Notes under the pieces: generated by a model
Told to the model about the DNA's origin: nothing
The model's input: only the letters and a program-made list of their open reading frames with translations
The model's database searches: none
In this document: one piece after another, positions 9,285 to 17,893 of the stretch
Layout of the letters: every line of letters begins with the position of its first letter
Numbering within the stretch: the stretch's first letter is position 1
Made by a program: the position numbers and the translations under genes
From: Oleidesulfovibrio sp047973035
GTDB taxonomy: Bacteria; Desulfobacterota; Desulfovibrionia; Desulfovibrionales; Desulfovibrionaceae
Assembly (NCBI RefSeq): GCF_047973035.1
Contig: NZ_JBKEBF010000041.1
Span: 1 to 64,000 of the forward strand
Direction: 5' to 3'
Length of the DNA: 64,000 nucleotides

Positions 9285-9611
9285 TTTGGCAGAAGAGTAT
9301 GATTACTTTTTCAATCCAGTTCCGATAGAACTCTCTGAGCTGCCAACGTTGCGCTTAGCACTTTAAAAAAACTCAAACCTCAAATTCTTACAAAGGGATG
9401 GTAAAAAAATAAATTACGTGCATAAAAAAGAAGCATACACTCTCAAACAGGAGTCTTGCCACACAAGACAAAGCGAGTAAAAAGGAGTACCCACATTGCC
9501 AGACACTTTTTTAATTATATATTCCATCCGCCTTACAACGACAGGCATCTTTAGCTAACAACTGAAAAACAAACTAACACCTGTAAAATGAAGCACTTGG
9601 GGTGGGGCAGC
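9285..9611. other. Intergenic region upstream of the chemoreceptor
   Basis: This stretch is A+T-rich and noncoding. I see no sigma-28-type promoter and no clear operator. It probably contains the chemoreceptor promoter. Confidence 0.35.
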
Positions 9612-12059
9612 ATGAATTTTTTTAACAATCTGAAAGTCGGAATTAAAATAGGTCTCGGCTTTGGGTTAGTGCTTTTACTTATGGCCGTAATCAGCGGGAT
9701 CGGAATTTCATCATCATCCACCAGCGCAAAAGATGTATTAAATTACCGAGGACTAGCCATTCATTCCAATTTACTTGGCAGATTGCAGGCAAACTTTCTT
9801 ATCGCCAACATCGGAGTCAGAACCTACATGGCTGACGGCTCTCAAGACTCGCTCACTATATACACCTCTCGTATTGATCAGGTTCAGCAATTCATTCATG
9901 AAACAGAAAAGGTATTAACCAAACCTGAACGGGCAAAGCTTGTGCAGGAGGCAGATACAAAGATCGATACATTTCAAAAACAGATGAAAGAGCTTGTGGA
10001 GCAAAAGCAGGCTCGTGCAAACGCAGTCGCTGAAATGGAGCAGGACTTTATCAGCCTCTCTGCTACCCTTGATAGCCTTGAAGCAACAGCCTTAAGCAGG
10101 CAGGATTATGAAAGCGCCTACTCAATACAAACACTGCGAGAGCGGGTTCTGGAAATCAATCTCCTTAATAACATTCTGTTTTACAAATCTAACTCACAAC
10201 AAGCTGCAGACAACGTAGTAGCAGCCCTTGATAAGTTAATCATATATCATACGGACATGGCTCTTTTCAGCTTTACTCCGCAAGAACGGGAAAAGCTGAT
10301 GCAGCTTAAAAGCACCCTGACAGAGCTTAGAGGTGACAACGTCCGTATTGCCGCTATGTCGGTAAAAGAAAATGAACTTGCCTCTTCGTTAAAAATCCTT
10401 GGCAGATCGATAGCTGATGATATCGAAACCTGTAAGTTGTCACTGATGTCCGATCAGGATGCCCTTGGCCCTCAGATTCAGGAACACCTGCTGAAAACAG
10501 AGCAAACCATGATGACCAGCTCCGGCATCGTGCTTTTCCTCGGCTTTATTCTGGCATGGCTGATTGCCCGCACCATCACAGTGCCGCTTCGCAAGGCAAG
10601 TGCATATACAGCCTTTGTTGCCCGTGGCGATCTGGAACAACAGCTTGATGTTAACCAGAAAGATGAAGTCGGACTTATCTGCTCCGGCATTGAACAGGTG
10701 GTTGACGCCCTTAAAGCCATGAAAGGTGAATTCGACAGCGTTGTAAGCAGCATCGGAGAGGGTCATCTTACCCGCAGGGGCGACAGCAAGCGCTATGAAG
10801 GCAGCTTTGCCGATCTTATCAACGGAGTTAACCGCCTGTCCGACGTACTTACCGGTTTCATTGAAGCTGTACCTATGCCGGTGATGACTCTTGATAAAAG
10901 TATGAACTTCCGCTTTGTAAACTCTGCCGGACGAGAATGGATAGGTTCTGAGCTTCCTGCAATTCAGGGCAAGGCGTTTGATGCATTGATGAAGCCCGAA
11001 ACCGGAAAATCATCTGCCAGCTCATTTGCCAAAGCGATGGCACAAGATGCCACAGTACAAGATACAGATGTATTGCATGCGGGCGGCGGCACCTACCTTG
11101 TAGACACCATAGGCGTGCCGGTAACCCGCGAAGGCCAGTGCGTAGGCGTACTTGGCGTCATAGTAGACCAGACATCAGCACGTATGGCGCAGCAGACAAT
11201 GCTGCGGGTTGCCGAAGAGGCAGACTATCTTTCCGGCCAGTTGGCTTCCGCAGGAGAACAACTGGCAGCACAGGTGGAACAGGCCAGCCGCGGCGCTCAG
11301 GTGCAAAGCGAGCGCATTTCCACCACAGCGTCTGCAATGGAGCAGATGAACGCTTCTGTTATTGAAGTTGCCCAAAGCGCATCACACGCATCGAACAGCG
11401 CAGATGAAGCAAAGAAACAAGCAGAAGAAGGTGCCCAGATTGTATCCGGAACGGTAAAAGCCATTACGGAAGTGCACAGCCTTACCGACCAGCTCAAGTC
11501 CAACATGGTCAACCTTGGTCAGCAGGCGGAATCCATCGGACAGGTTATGAATGTGATTTCAGACATTGCAGACCAGACCAACCTGCTGGCTCTTAACGCA
11601 GCCATCGAAGCCGCGAGGGCAGGCGATGCAGGCCGCGGCTTTGCAGTGGTAGCAGACGAAGTGCGTAAGCTCGCAGAAAAAACCATGTCTGCAACGCACG
11701 AAGTGGGCACCAACATCGGCGCTATTCAGGAAGCCGCAAAGTTAAATATAGAGAGCATGGAAAAAGCTTCGCAGGCCGTTCAGCACTCTACAGATCTGGC
11801 AGACAAGTCCGGCAAATCACTTAAAGGCATTGTCGAACTGGTGCAAAGCAGTGCTTCTCAGGTAGTCAGCATTGCTACCGCGGCAGAAGAACAGTCTGCA
11901 GCATCTGAAGAAATCAACCGTTCGATTGAAGAAGTGAACGTAAGCATTCAGGAAACAAGTCAAGGCGTGATCCAAGCTGCTCAGGCTGTGGAAGAGCTGG
12001 CTCTTATGTCAAACAAGCTCAGCGAACTGATTGCAGGGTTACGTCGCGGCAACGACTAA
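9612..12059 (+). CDS. Methyl-accepting chemotaxis protein with PAS domain
   Basis: An inner-membrane chemoreceptor of about 815 residues. In order: a membrane helix (about 12-32), a helical periplasmic sensor of roughly 260 residues, a second membrane helix (near 300-320, ending LAWLIARTITVPL), HAMP, a second helical linker, a cytoplasmic PAS domain (FIEAVPMPVMTLDKSMNFRF onward), and the signalling hairpin. The hairpin tip reads IADQTNLLALNAAIEAARAG. It would control CheA kinase activity through CheW. I prefer the ATG at 9612 (MNFFNNLKVGIKIGLGF, the usual receptor start), which follows a G-rich stretch; an in-frame ATG lies at 9588. No CheB/CheR-docking pentapeptide is seen at the C-terminus. 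The ligand is unknown. Confidence 0.93.
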   Translation: MNFFNNLKVGIKIGLGFGLVLLLMAVISGIGISSSSTSAKDVLNYRGLAIHSNLLGRLQANFLIANIGVRTYMADGSQDSLTIYTSRIDQVQQFIHETEKVLTKPERAKLVQEADTKIDTFQKQMKELVEQKQARANAVAEMEQDFISLSATLDSLEATALSRQDYESAYSIQTLRERVLEINLLNNILFYKSNSQQAADNVVAALDKLIIYHTDMALFSFTPQEREKLMQLKSTLTELRGDNVRIAAMSVKENELASSLKILGRSIADDIETCKLSLMSDQDALGPQIQEHLLKTEQTMMTSSGIVLFLGFILAWLIARTITVPLRKASAYTAFVARGDLEQQLDVNQKDEVGLICSGIEQVVDALKAMKGEFDSVVSSIGEGHLTRRGDSKRYEGSFADLINGVNRLSDVLTGFIEAVPMPVMTLDKSMNFRFVNSAGREWIGSELPAIQGKAFDALMKPETGKSSASSFAKAMAQDATVQDTDVLHAGGGTYLVDTIGVPVTREGQCVGVLGVIVDQTSARMAQQTMLRVAEEADYLSGQLASAGEQLAAQVEQASRGAQVQSERISTTASAMEQMNASVIEVAQSASHASNSADEAKKQAEEGAQIVSGTVKAITEVHSLTDQLKSNMVNLGQQAESIGQVMNVISDIADQTNLLALNAAIEAARAGDAGRGFAVVADEVRKLAEKTMSATHEVGTNIGAIQEAAKLNIESMEKASQAVQHSTDLADKSGKSLKGIVELVQSSASQVVSIATAAEEQSAASEEINRSIEEVNVSIQETSQGVIQAAQAVEELALMSNKLSELIAGLRRGND

Positions 12060-12084
12060 TTCCCTGCTTACAGCACAACAATAC

Positions 12085-12112
12085 AGGCCGGAAGATGATT
12101 CCGGCCTTTTCT
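12085..12112 (+). terminator. Terminator of the chemoreceptor gene
   Basis: The stem AGGCCGGA/TCCGGCCT is followed by TTTTCTATTT, 25 bases after the stop codon. Confidence 0.85.
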
Positions 12113-12315
12113 ATTTCTGTTACATAGCCCGAAAGAGGAATGTTCTACCGAAAAAGCTGATAGCCTTCAGGCTGGTGAGGGACAGAACACAATCATTCGC
12201 TATGGCAAAAAAAGAGAGGTAATCGAGCCCCTCTAGCTGTAACCAGTCGCTACAGCACTTGAAAAGATGCCTGGAAAGACGTTTGGAAAGCCGACGTCGG
12301 CCAGATAGGTCACAA

Positions 12316-13584
12316 TCAGCTATCCAGAATATCACCGGCAGGCAGCCGATGAACTGTTCCGGCCTCATCTTCCAGCAGCAGCCAGCCGTCATCATCCACG
12401 TCGACAACACGACCGGATAACACAGCTTCGCCCCTGCCTAACCGAATATGCCTGCCCGTAATGCCGGAAAGTTCTTTCCAGCGGGCAACCACTGCCGGAC
12501 CACCACCGGAGCGGAACATTTCATACATAGCTTCCAGTTCTTCTAAAATGCAGCGGGCAACCTGCGCGCGAGGATATTTTCTGACAGGAGCTGCGAAGCT
12601 AAGGGGGACGTTTGATGTTGCCTGTGCAATACCATCGGTCGGGACAGCCTGTTTACGCGCCAGAACGTTGTCCTGCGCCAGCTGGCAACCGTTCTTGCCG
12701 CCAGAGTTTTTTACGCCGCCTGATTTAACCGATGAATCCGGCGTGTGCAAGGCCGACCGCTGACATGTGCCGCCCATGCAATCACTGCTACCCGAACAAG
12801 AGGTACCGGAACTGTCCGCAGGCCCGACTGTTCCGGCCTCTGCCATCTGAGCAGCCTGATTCAAGGAAATTGCAATCCCGGAAATTTCCGGCGGCAAGAT
12901 GGACGTATCAGTGTTCACATTGATGCCTATGCCTGCAACGGCATAATCAAGCACATCCGCAACCAGTCCCGCTTCAATAAGCACACCGCTCATCTTGCAT
13001 CCGTAGACCAGTATATCATTGGGCCACTTGGCCACAGCCGGTACACCGGCAAGACGTCGTACGGCCTGAGTTACCGCTACGGCAGCCATCAGGGTAAGCA
13101 CCGGTACAGCCTGCGGGTCACACTTGGGACGCAACACCACGGACATATAAACACCGCCTCCGGCAGGCGAAAGCCACGGTCTGCCCTGTCTGCCGCGTCC
13201 TGCAGTCTGTTCGTCCGCAAGCACTACAGTCCCCTCCGGTGCGCCGCGCTCTGCAAGCACACGGGCTTCCATGTTGGTAGAAGGAGTGCTTTGCAGATGT
13301 ACAATCTCCCCCTTACCCAGCAACACCGTTTCCAGCCCATGCGTTACAGCATCGGGCTGAAGGCTGTCGGCGTCACCGCTCAGCCGATAGCCGCGGCGCG
13401 TCATGGACTCTACAGGATAGCCGGCCTCTCTGATAAAGCGCATGTGCTTGGAAACCGCAGCACGCGACATACCAAGCTTCCGGCTCAGTTCTTCTCCGGA
13501 AACCCATTCACCGCCACTGTTTTGCAATGCTTCTAGTATGTTGGAGCGAACTGTTCCGCCCTGGCCATGTTCACCGGAAACCAA
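12316..13584 (-). CDS. birA: Biotin-[carboxylase] ligase / biotin operon repressor BirA
   Basis: Activates biotin to biotinyl-AMP and attaches it to carboxyl-carrier proteins; with its N-terminal winged helix (about residues 12-70) it also represses biotin genes. The wing-helix reads SRAAVSKHMRFIREAGYPVE, and the catalytic loop GRGRQGRPW and KWPNDILV follow. The protein is about 100 residues longer than E. coli BirA (321). A hydrophilic Ser/Cys/Gly/Asn-rich segment of about 95 residues sits between SLNQAAQ and AQVARCILEELE, ahead of the small C-terminal domain. The start is uncertain: no ATG exists; a TTG at 13584 has AGGT upstream, another in-frame TTG is at 13617. I prefer 13584 because it leaves the operator (13585-13617) outside the coding region. 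It is divergent from bioB. Confidence 0.9.
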   Translation of the reverse strand: MVSGEHGQGGTVRSNILEALQNSGGEWVSGEELSRKLGMSRAAVSKHMRFIREAGYPVESMTRRGYRLSGDADSLQPDAVTHGLETVLLGKGEIVHLQSTPSTNMEARVLAERGAPEGTVVLADEQTAGRGRQGRPWLSPAGGGVYMSVVLRPKCDPQAVPVLTLMAAVAVTQAVRRLAGVPAVAKWPNDILVYGCKMSGVLIEAGLVADVLDYAVAGIGINVNTDTSILPPEISGIAISLNQAAQMAEAGTVGPADSSGTSCSGSSDCMGGTCQRSALHTPDSSVKSGGVKNSGGKNGCQLAQDNVLARKQAVPTDGIAQATSNVPLSFAAPVRKYPRAQVARCILEELEAMYEMFRSGGGPAVVARWKELSGITGRHIRLGRGEAVLSGRVVDVDDDGWLLLEDEAGTVHRLPAGDILDS

Positions 13585-13617
13585 TTGTAAACCTATATTC
13601 TTGATAAAAGTTGACAA
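13585..13617. promoter_or_regulatory. BirA-type biotin operator between birA and bioB
   Basis: The half-sites TTGTAAACC (13585-13593) and AGTTGACAA (13609-13617) are separated by 15 bases. This matches the known BirA operator form TTGTAAACC-N15/16-GGTTTACAA in 16 of 18 positions. It covers the -35 element of the bioB promoter and abuts the preferred birA start, so it should let BirA-biotinyl-AMP repress both directions. Confidence 0.85.
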
Positions 13618-13638
13618 TAGTCTGTTTGACGCGATAGT
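13611..13638 (+). promoter_or_regulatory. Probable bioB promoter
   Basis: TTGACA (13611-13616) and GATAGT (13633-13638) are spaced by 16 bases. The -35 element overlaps the right operator half-site, which fits repression by steric block. Confidence 0.6.
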
Positions 13639-13704
13639 TGTCCTTTACCGAAGCGGCACCGCCGTCATCCGTTTACCGAGCTGCCACTCACTAAAGGATG
13701 TTGC

Positions 13705-14676
13705 ATGACTATTGATTATTTCGCTCTGTGCAACCGCATTGTAGCCGACGCTTCTGCCGCAGCCACTGCCGAAGAAGCAACGGCACTGCTCACTCTGCCT
13801 GCTGACGATACGCTCTCATTGCTTTCCTGTGCTCAGCGCATACGCGCAGTGCATGGAAAACCGGCATTCACCTGCGGCATTGTCAACGCGCGTTCCGGTC
13901 GCTGTGCAGAAAACTGCGCCTTCTGCGCGCAGTCAGCACACCATCAGACAAACGCCCCTATACATGAGATGCTCAGCGTACCGCAGCTGATCGAACAGGC
14001 AAAACGCCTTGCCGATGCAGGTGCAGACCGCTTCGGCATTGTTACCAGCGGTACGCGCCTGAACAGCCACGACATAGACACAGTATGCGAAGCCGTAGCA
14101 CGCATCCGTTCCGAAACCGGTCTTTCACCCTGTGCATCGCTGGGACTGCTGAACTACCAGACCGCAGTGACTCTGCAGCAGGCAGGGCTTGAGCGCTATC
14201 ACCATAATCTGGAAACCGCACGTAGTTTCTTTCATGCCGTCTGCACCACCCATGACTACGACGAAGACATACAAACCGTCAAACTGGCACGGCAGGCAGG
14301 CATTGCTGTGTGTTGCGGAGGTATTCTTGGACTTGGAGAATCGGCAGAGCAGCGCATCGAGCTATCTCAGAGCATTGCAGAAACCGGCGCGGACTCCATA
14401 CCGCTTAACTTTCTTACCCCCATTGCCGGCACCCCGCTGGAGCACAAGCTTCCGCCAGCCCCCTTTGAAGCACTTCGCTGCATTGCCGTTTTCCGGTTCA
14501 TGCACCCCTCGCTGGATATTCTGGTGGCCGGCGGGCGCGAATCCACCCTTGGCGACTACCGTTCATGGACATTCATGAGCGGAGCCAACGGCCTTATGGT
14601 GGGCAATTATCTGACTACATCAGGCCGCAGCCTTGCCGACGATTACGCCATGCTGCGCGCCATGGGAGTAAAATAA
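13705..14676 (+). CDS. bioB: Biotin synthase
   Basis: A radical-SAM enzyme that inserts sulfur into dethiobiotin, the last step of biotin synthesis. The 4Fe-4S ligands are Cys67, Cys71 and Cys74 (CAENCAFC), and the YHHNLETARSF region with downstream Cys and Arg residues of the 2Fe-2S site is present. Length (323) is typical. AAAGGATG precedes the ATG at 13705. It is the first gene of the operon, about 70 bases downstream of the predicted BirA-controlled promoter, and its TAA overlaps the bioA start by one base, indicating coupled translation. Confidence 0.97.
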   Translation: MTIDYFALCNRIVADASAAATAEEATALLTLPADDTLSLLSCAQRIRAVHGKPAFTCGIVNARSGRCAENCAFCAQSAHHQTNAPIHEMLSVPQLIEQAKRLADAGADRFGIVTSGTRLNSHDIDTVCEAVARIRSETGLSPCASLGLLNYQTAVTLQQAGLERYHHNLETARSFFHAVCTTHDYDEDIQTVKLARQAGIAVCCGGILGLGESAEQRIELSQSIAETGADSIPLNFLTPIAGTPLEHKLPPAPFEALRCIAVFRFMHPSLDILVAGGRESTLGDYRSWTFMSGANGLMVGNYLTTSGRSLADDYAMLRAMGVK

Positions 14677-16043
14677 TGACCGTACGTTCTGCAGAAACTG
14701 TCCGTCTGCGTGCTCTTGACGCTACGCATGTCTGGCATCCGTTTACCCAGATGGCCACATGGCACGAAGACAACCCGCTCATCATCAGTGCAGCCGAAGG
14801 TAACTGGCTTATAGACTCCGACGGCAACAAATATCTGGACGGTGTATCCTCATTATGGACCAACGTGCACGGGCACAGACATCCGCATATTGATGCTGCC
14901 GTCAGAGCACAGCTGGACAAAGTCGCACACTCCACGATGCTCGGTTTATCCAACCAGCCTGCAGTGGAACTGGCAGCAATGCTGGCAGAAATAGCACCGG
15001 AAGGGCTTAACCGCGTATTCTACTCCGACAGCGGCTCAACAGCCGTGGAAGTAGCCCTTAAAATCGCCTACCAGTACCAGTGTCAACGAGGCCCAGCCGG
15101 TGACGGACGCCGCAAATTCCTTTGCATCCGCGGAGCTTATCACGGCGACACCGTAGGGGCTGTCGCCTTGGGCGGTATTGATATTTTCCACGCAGTTTAC
15201 GGCCCGCTGCTGTTTGAAACCATAAAGGCTGAAGCACCGCATTGCTACCGCTGCCCTTTCGGACAGGATTCAGCAACCTGCAAAAAAGAGTGTTTTACCC
15301 ACCTTGAAGAAACCGCAGCACGTCACAGCCACGAGTTGGCTGCGCTGGTCATTGAGCCTCTGGTTCAGGGTGCCGCAGGTCAGATAACTCATCCTGAAGG
15401 GTATCTGAGCCATGCACGCAAGTTGTGTGACAAATACGGTATGTTGTTGATTGCCGATGAAGTAGCTGTGGGATTTGGCAAAACAGGTACCATGTTCGCC
15501 TGCGAGCAGGAAGCAGTACGCCCTGACCTGCTGTGTCTGGCAAAAGGAATTTCCGGCGGCTATCTGCCTCTTGCCGCAACTCTGGCAACTGACGAAGTGT
15601 ACAGCGCATTTCTGGGTAGTCATGCAGAATGCCGCACGTTCTTCCACGGGCATACGTATACGGGCAATCCCCTTGCCTGTGCTGCAGGAATCGCCAGCCT
15701 TGAGCTGTTTAGAACAGAAAAAACTCTTGAACGGCTGCAGGATACTATCCGTCTTTATTCACAGTTGCTTGAACCGCTGGCCGCTCACCCGCACGTGGGG
15801 CAGATACGCCGCCGCGGCATTATGACCGGCATCGAGCTGGTGGCAGATAAGGCCACAAAAACACCTTACCCGTTTGCGGAACGTACCAGCCACAAAGTGG
15901 TTATGGCAGCGCGCAGACGCGGAGTTATCGTGAGACCGCTGGGTGATGTGATGGTGCTTATGCCGCCTCTCAGCATCACGCCTGAGGAATGCCGGTTATT
16001 GGTTAGCGTTGTATCTGAAGCAATTGAAGAGGTGACGGGCTAG
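14676..16043 (+). CDS. bioA: Adenosylmethionine-8-amino-7-oxononanoate aminotransferase
   Basis: A PLP enzyme that converts 7-keto-8-aminopelargonate to 7,8-diaminopelargonate with SAM as amino donor. It is 455 residues long. Recognised parts are HPFTQMATW at the N-terminus, YHGDTVGAVALGG, IADEVAVGFGKTG, and the PLP lysine Lys290 in CLAKGISGGYLPLA. A Cys-bearing loop (HCYRCPFGQDSATCKKEC) is present, as in some longer BioA proteins. The ATG overlaps the bioB stop (TAATG); the frame is open further upstream, but the start at 14676 gives the normal N-terminus. It is followed by a 209-base gap before the acyl-chain genes. Confidence 0.96.
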   Translation: MTVRSAETVRLRALDATHVWHPFTQMATWHEDNPLIISAAEGNWLIDSDGNKYLDGVSSLWTNVHGHRHPHIDAAVRAQLDKVAHSTMLGLSNQPAVELAAMLAEIAPEGLNRVFYSDSGSTAVEVALKIAYQYQCQRGPAGDGRRKFLCIRGAYHGDTVGAVALGGIDIFHAVYGPLLFETIKAEAPHCYRCPFGQDSATCKKECFTHLEETAARHSHELAALVIEPLVQGAAGQITHPEGYLSHARKLCDKYGMLLIADEVAVGFGKTGTMFACEQEAVRPDLLCLAKGISGGYLPLAATLATDEVYSAFLGSHAECRTFFHGHTYTGNPLACAAGIASLELFRTEKTLERLQDTIRLYSQLLEPLAAHPHVGQIRRRGIMTGIELVADKATKTPYPFAERTSHKVVMAARRRGVIVRPLGDVMVLMPPLSITPEECRLLVSVVSEAIEEVTG

Positions 16044-16252
16044 CAGTTAGGGCACGGCCCGAAAAAGCGTAGCATCAAGGTTGTTGCATGTTGCCAGGCT
16101 ACACACCGTGTCGAACAGTGATGTTGACAGCGAAAAAGCTTAACTAGCATGGAATCATCAGAAGTCATGTTTTCAAGCCCCCTCGCAATTACGGCCTGAC
16201 ATTACGTAATAAGCTCTGCCTCCCTTGCCGCCCGAAAAGTTACCGCTGGATT

Positions 16253-16618
16253 ATGAGTATGCATAGATCATCTGACGCCCCAGTAGACACGCAGCAGCCG
16301 CAGGCTGCCCCCCGTTTGCCAGAACTCATCGAAGGAACATTTTGTTTTCCGCACGATGATCCCGTGTATGCAGAGCACTTTCCCGGTTCGGCATGCGTAC
16401 CCGGCTCCATGCTGATTCAAGCTTTCGTCATGGCGGCACGGCAGCACGGCATTACACAGAATCTGACGGCAAAGGGCTTCCGCTTTCGCCGTTTTGTTGC
16501 ACCTGCGAACCATCGGTACGCCATGCAGCTGCGCAACGTATGCGGCAGTGCCAGCTACCAATGCATACTCACTGCCGACGGTACCCGCGCCGTTACAGGA
16601 ACGCTCATATGCAGCTAG
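16253..16618 (+). CDS. FabZ-like hotdog protein 1 of the biotin operon, lacking the catalytic acid
   Basis: A 121-residue hotdog-fold protein related to 3-hydroxyacyl-ACP dehydratase FabZ. The FabZ signature reads HFPGSACVPGSMLIQAF. The catalytic His is kept (His42), but the position 14 residues on, which is Glu in FabZ (Asp in FabA), is Gln56. It may therefore be inactive alone, or work with a partner. It overlaps the next gene by 10 bases. In this operon it would remove water from a hydroxyacyl-ACP during pimeloyl-chain assembly; this role is inferred from context. No strong ribosome binding site precedes the ATG at 16253. Confidence 0.8.
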   Translation: MSMHRSSDAPVDTQQPQAAPRLPELIEGTFCFPHDDPVYAEHFPGSACVPGSMLIQAFVMAARQHGITQNLTAKGFRFRRFVAPANHRYAMQLRNVCGSASYQCILTADGTRAVTGTLICS

Positions 16619-17397
16619 CTTTCAACAACGGAGCCGCACTCATACTGGGCGGCAGCAGCGACATAGGGCTGGCAACAGCCGGCATGCTTATCAAGAAAGG
16701 CGTGCCGGTATGCCTTACTGCCAGCAGTGAGCAAAGCATGTGCCGGATACGGCAGACGTTTGTAGTACAGGAACAAACTTGCCCGCCGGTCATCATCGCC
16801 GACTTAAAAAATGCAGACGCAGCCGACACCTTGCCGGAAGCAGCCACAGATGCTCTGGAAAAAGCGTACGGCTCTTCCCTGAGCCTCAGCTATCTGCTTG
16901 ATCTTGCCCAGACAGACTATGAAACGCTTATCGCCGCAGCAGAGCCGGAGATGATCAGCAGTTATATAGCCGCCAACATTGCATGGCGGGGCAGGATGTT
17001 ACGTGCAGCAAGCCGTGCCATGCTTCGCGCACGCTACGGACGCATGGTGTTTGTATCATCCACGGCAGCCGTACTGCCCAACGCAGGGCAAGGAATGTAC
17101 AGCGCGGCAAAACAGGCAAGCGAAGCTCTGTACAGAAGCATCGGTGTAGAGCTGGCCCCCCGTGGGGTAACCACCTGCGCCCTCCGGCTCGGGTATGCAG
17201 ATGCGGGGCGCGGGGCGGGCTACCTGCATAAAAACGACAACGGACGGCAAGAGCAAATCACGGCCCGAATCCCCCTAGGGCGCGCCGTGACCATTACTGA
17301 AGCGGTTTCCACACTGCTGTTTCTGCTTTCAGACAACGCCTGCGCCATAAACGCGACCACCATCACCATGGATGGCGGCCTGACCGCCTGCAAATAA
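16609..17397 (+). CDS. FabG-like short-chain reductase of the biotin operon
   Basis: A 262-residue SDR family NAD(P)H oxidoreductase. The cofactor loop reads GGSSDIG (14-20); the catalytic residues are Ser150/151, Tyr164 and Lys168 (YSAAK), and the C-terminus ends TITMDGGLTACK as in FabG. It should reduce the 3-ketoacyl-ACP made by the ketoacyl synthase in the same operon. The ATG at 16609 overlaps the hotdog1 stop by 10 bases; longer in-frame extensions into that gene are not credible. The substrate (a methyl-protected or free dicarboxylyl-ACP) is inferred, not shown. Confidence 0.88.
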   Translation: MQLAFNNGAALILGGSSDIGLATAGMLIKKGVPVCLTASSEQSMCRIRQTFVVQEQTCPPVIIADLKNADAADTLPEAATDALEKAYGSSLSLSYLLDLAQTDYETLIAAAEPEMISSYIAANIAWRGRMLRAASRAMLRARYGRMVFVSSTAAVLPNAGQGMYSAAKQASEALYRSIGVELAPRGVTTCALRLGYADAGRGAGYLHKNDNGRQEQITARIPLGRAVTITEAVSTLLFLLSDNACAINATTITMDGGLTACK

Positions 17398-17479
17398 CAC
17401 AGATAATAAACTGAAGCGGCGGGCCAAAGGCCCATCCTTTGTAATTCAAATCCACCCCACTGATTAAGACGAGAGAACA

Positions 17480-17893
17480 ATGACACAGCCCCTGCCAGAA
17501 ACCGCAATCACTGAAACTGTCTGCCGTATCATCGCTGAAGTTCTGGACATTTCACCCGATGAAATTTTTTCCGATACGTACGTCATACGCGATCTGGAAA
17601 CAGAATCCATCGACCTGCTTGAATACGGCGTGGGACTGAACGCGGCATTCGGTATTCCTGTGCGGGACGAGACGGTTTTTCTAAAATCCCTGCGTGTACA
17701 TATAGAAGAGGCAAAACAGCACAATGCCCCTGTTCAGGGCTACCTTGCTACCCGTTATCCGCACCTTGCTCCTGAACGCATTGACGAAATACTGCAAACC
17801 GTAACAGATGGTCCTGTGTTGCGGGTGCAGGACATTGTCGAGTACGTGCGGCATGCACAGAAATCAGCCGAAGCCGGATGCCATGACTGCTAA
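17480..17893 (+). CDS. Large acyl carrier protein of the biotin operon
   Basis: An acyl carrier protein-like polypeptide of 137 residues, against about 80 for housekeeping ACP. The ACP fold covers about residues 8-80. The phosphopantetheine serine is Ser43 in LETESIDLLEY, where housekeeping ACPs read ADSLD, so the recognition context differs. The extra C-terminal 55 residues (RYPHLAPERIDEILQTVTDG onward) are predicted helical and end in AEAGCHDC. The change in the serine motif and the added domain suggest a dedicated carrier for the pimeloyl chain. It overlaps the ketoacyl synthase start by 11 bases. A GGGCC-AAA-GGCCC hairpin lies in the 82-base gap ahead of it. Confidence 0.85.
   Translation: MTQPLPETAITETVCRIIAEVLDISPDEIFSDTYVIRDLETESIDLLEYGVGLNAAFGIPVRDETVFLKSLRVHIEEAKQHNAPVQGYLATRYPHLAPERIDEILQTVTDGPVLRVQDIVEYVRHAQKSAEAGCHDC

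Noticed and set aside
12206..12236. Weak hairpin with a T run as birA terminator
   Set aside because: Only a 5-base stem with a long loop; too weak to call.
17398..17479. tRNA-like TTCAAATCC in the gap before the ACP gene
   Set aside because: The gap is too short and lacks the acceptor and anticodon stems; it only holds a GGGCC/GGCCC hairpin.
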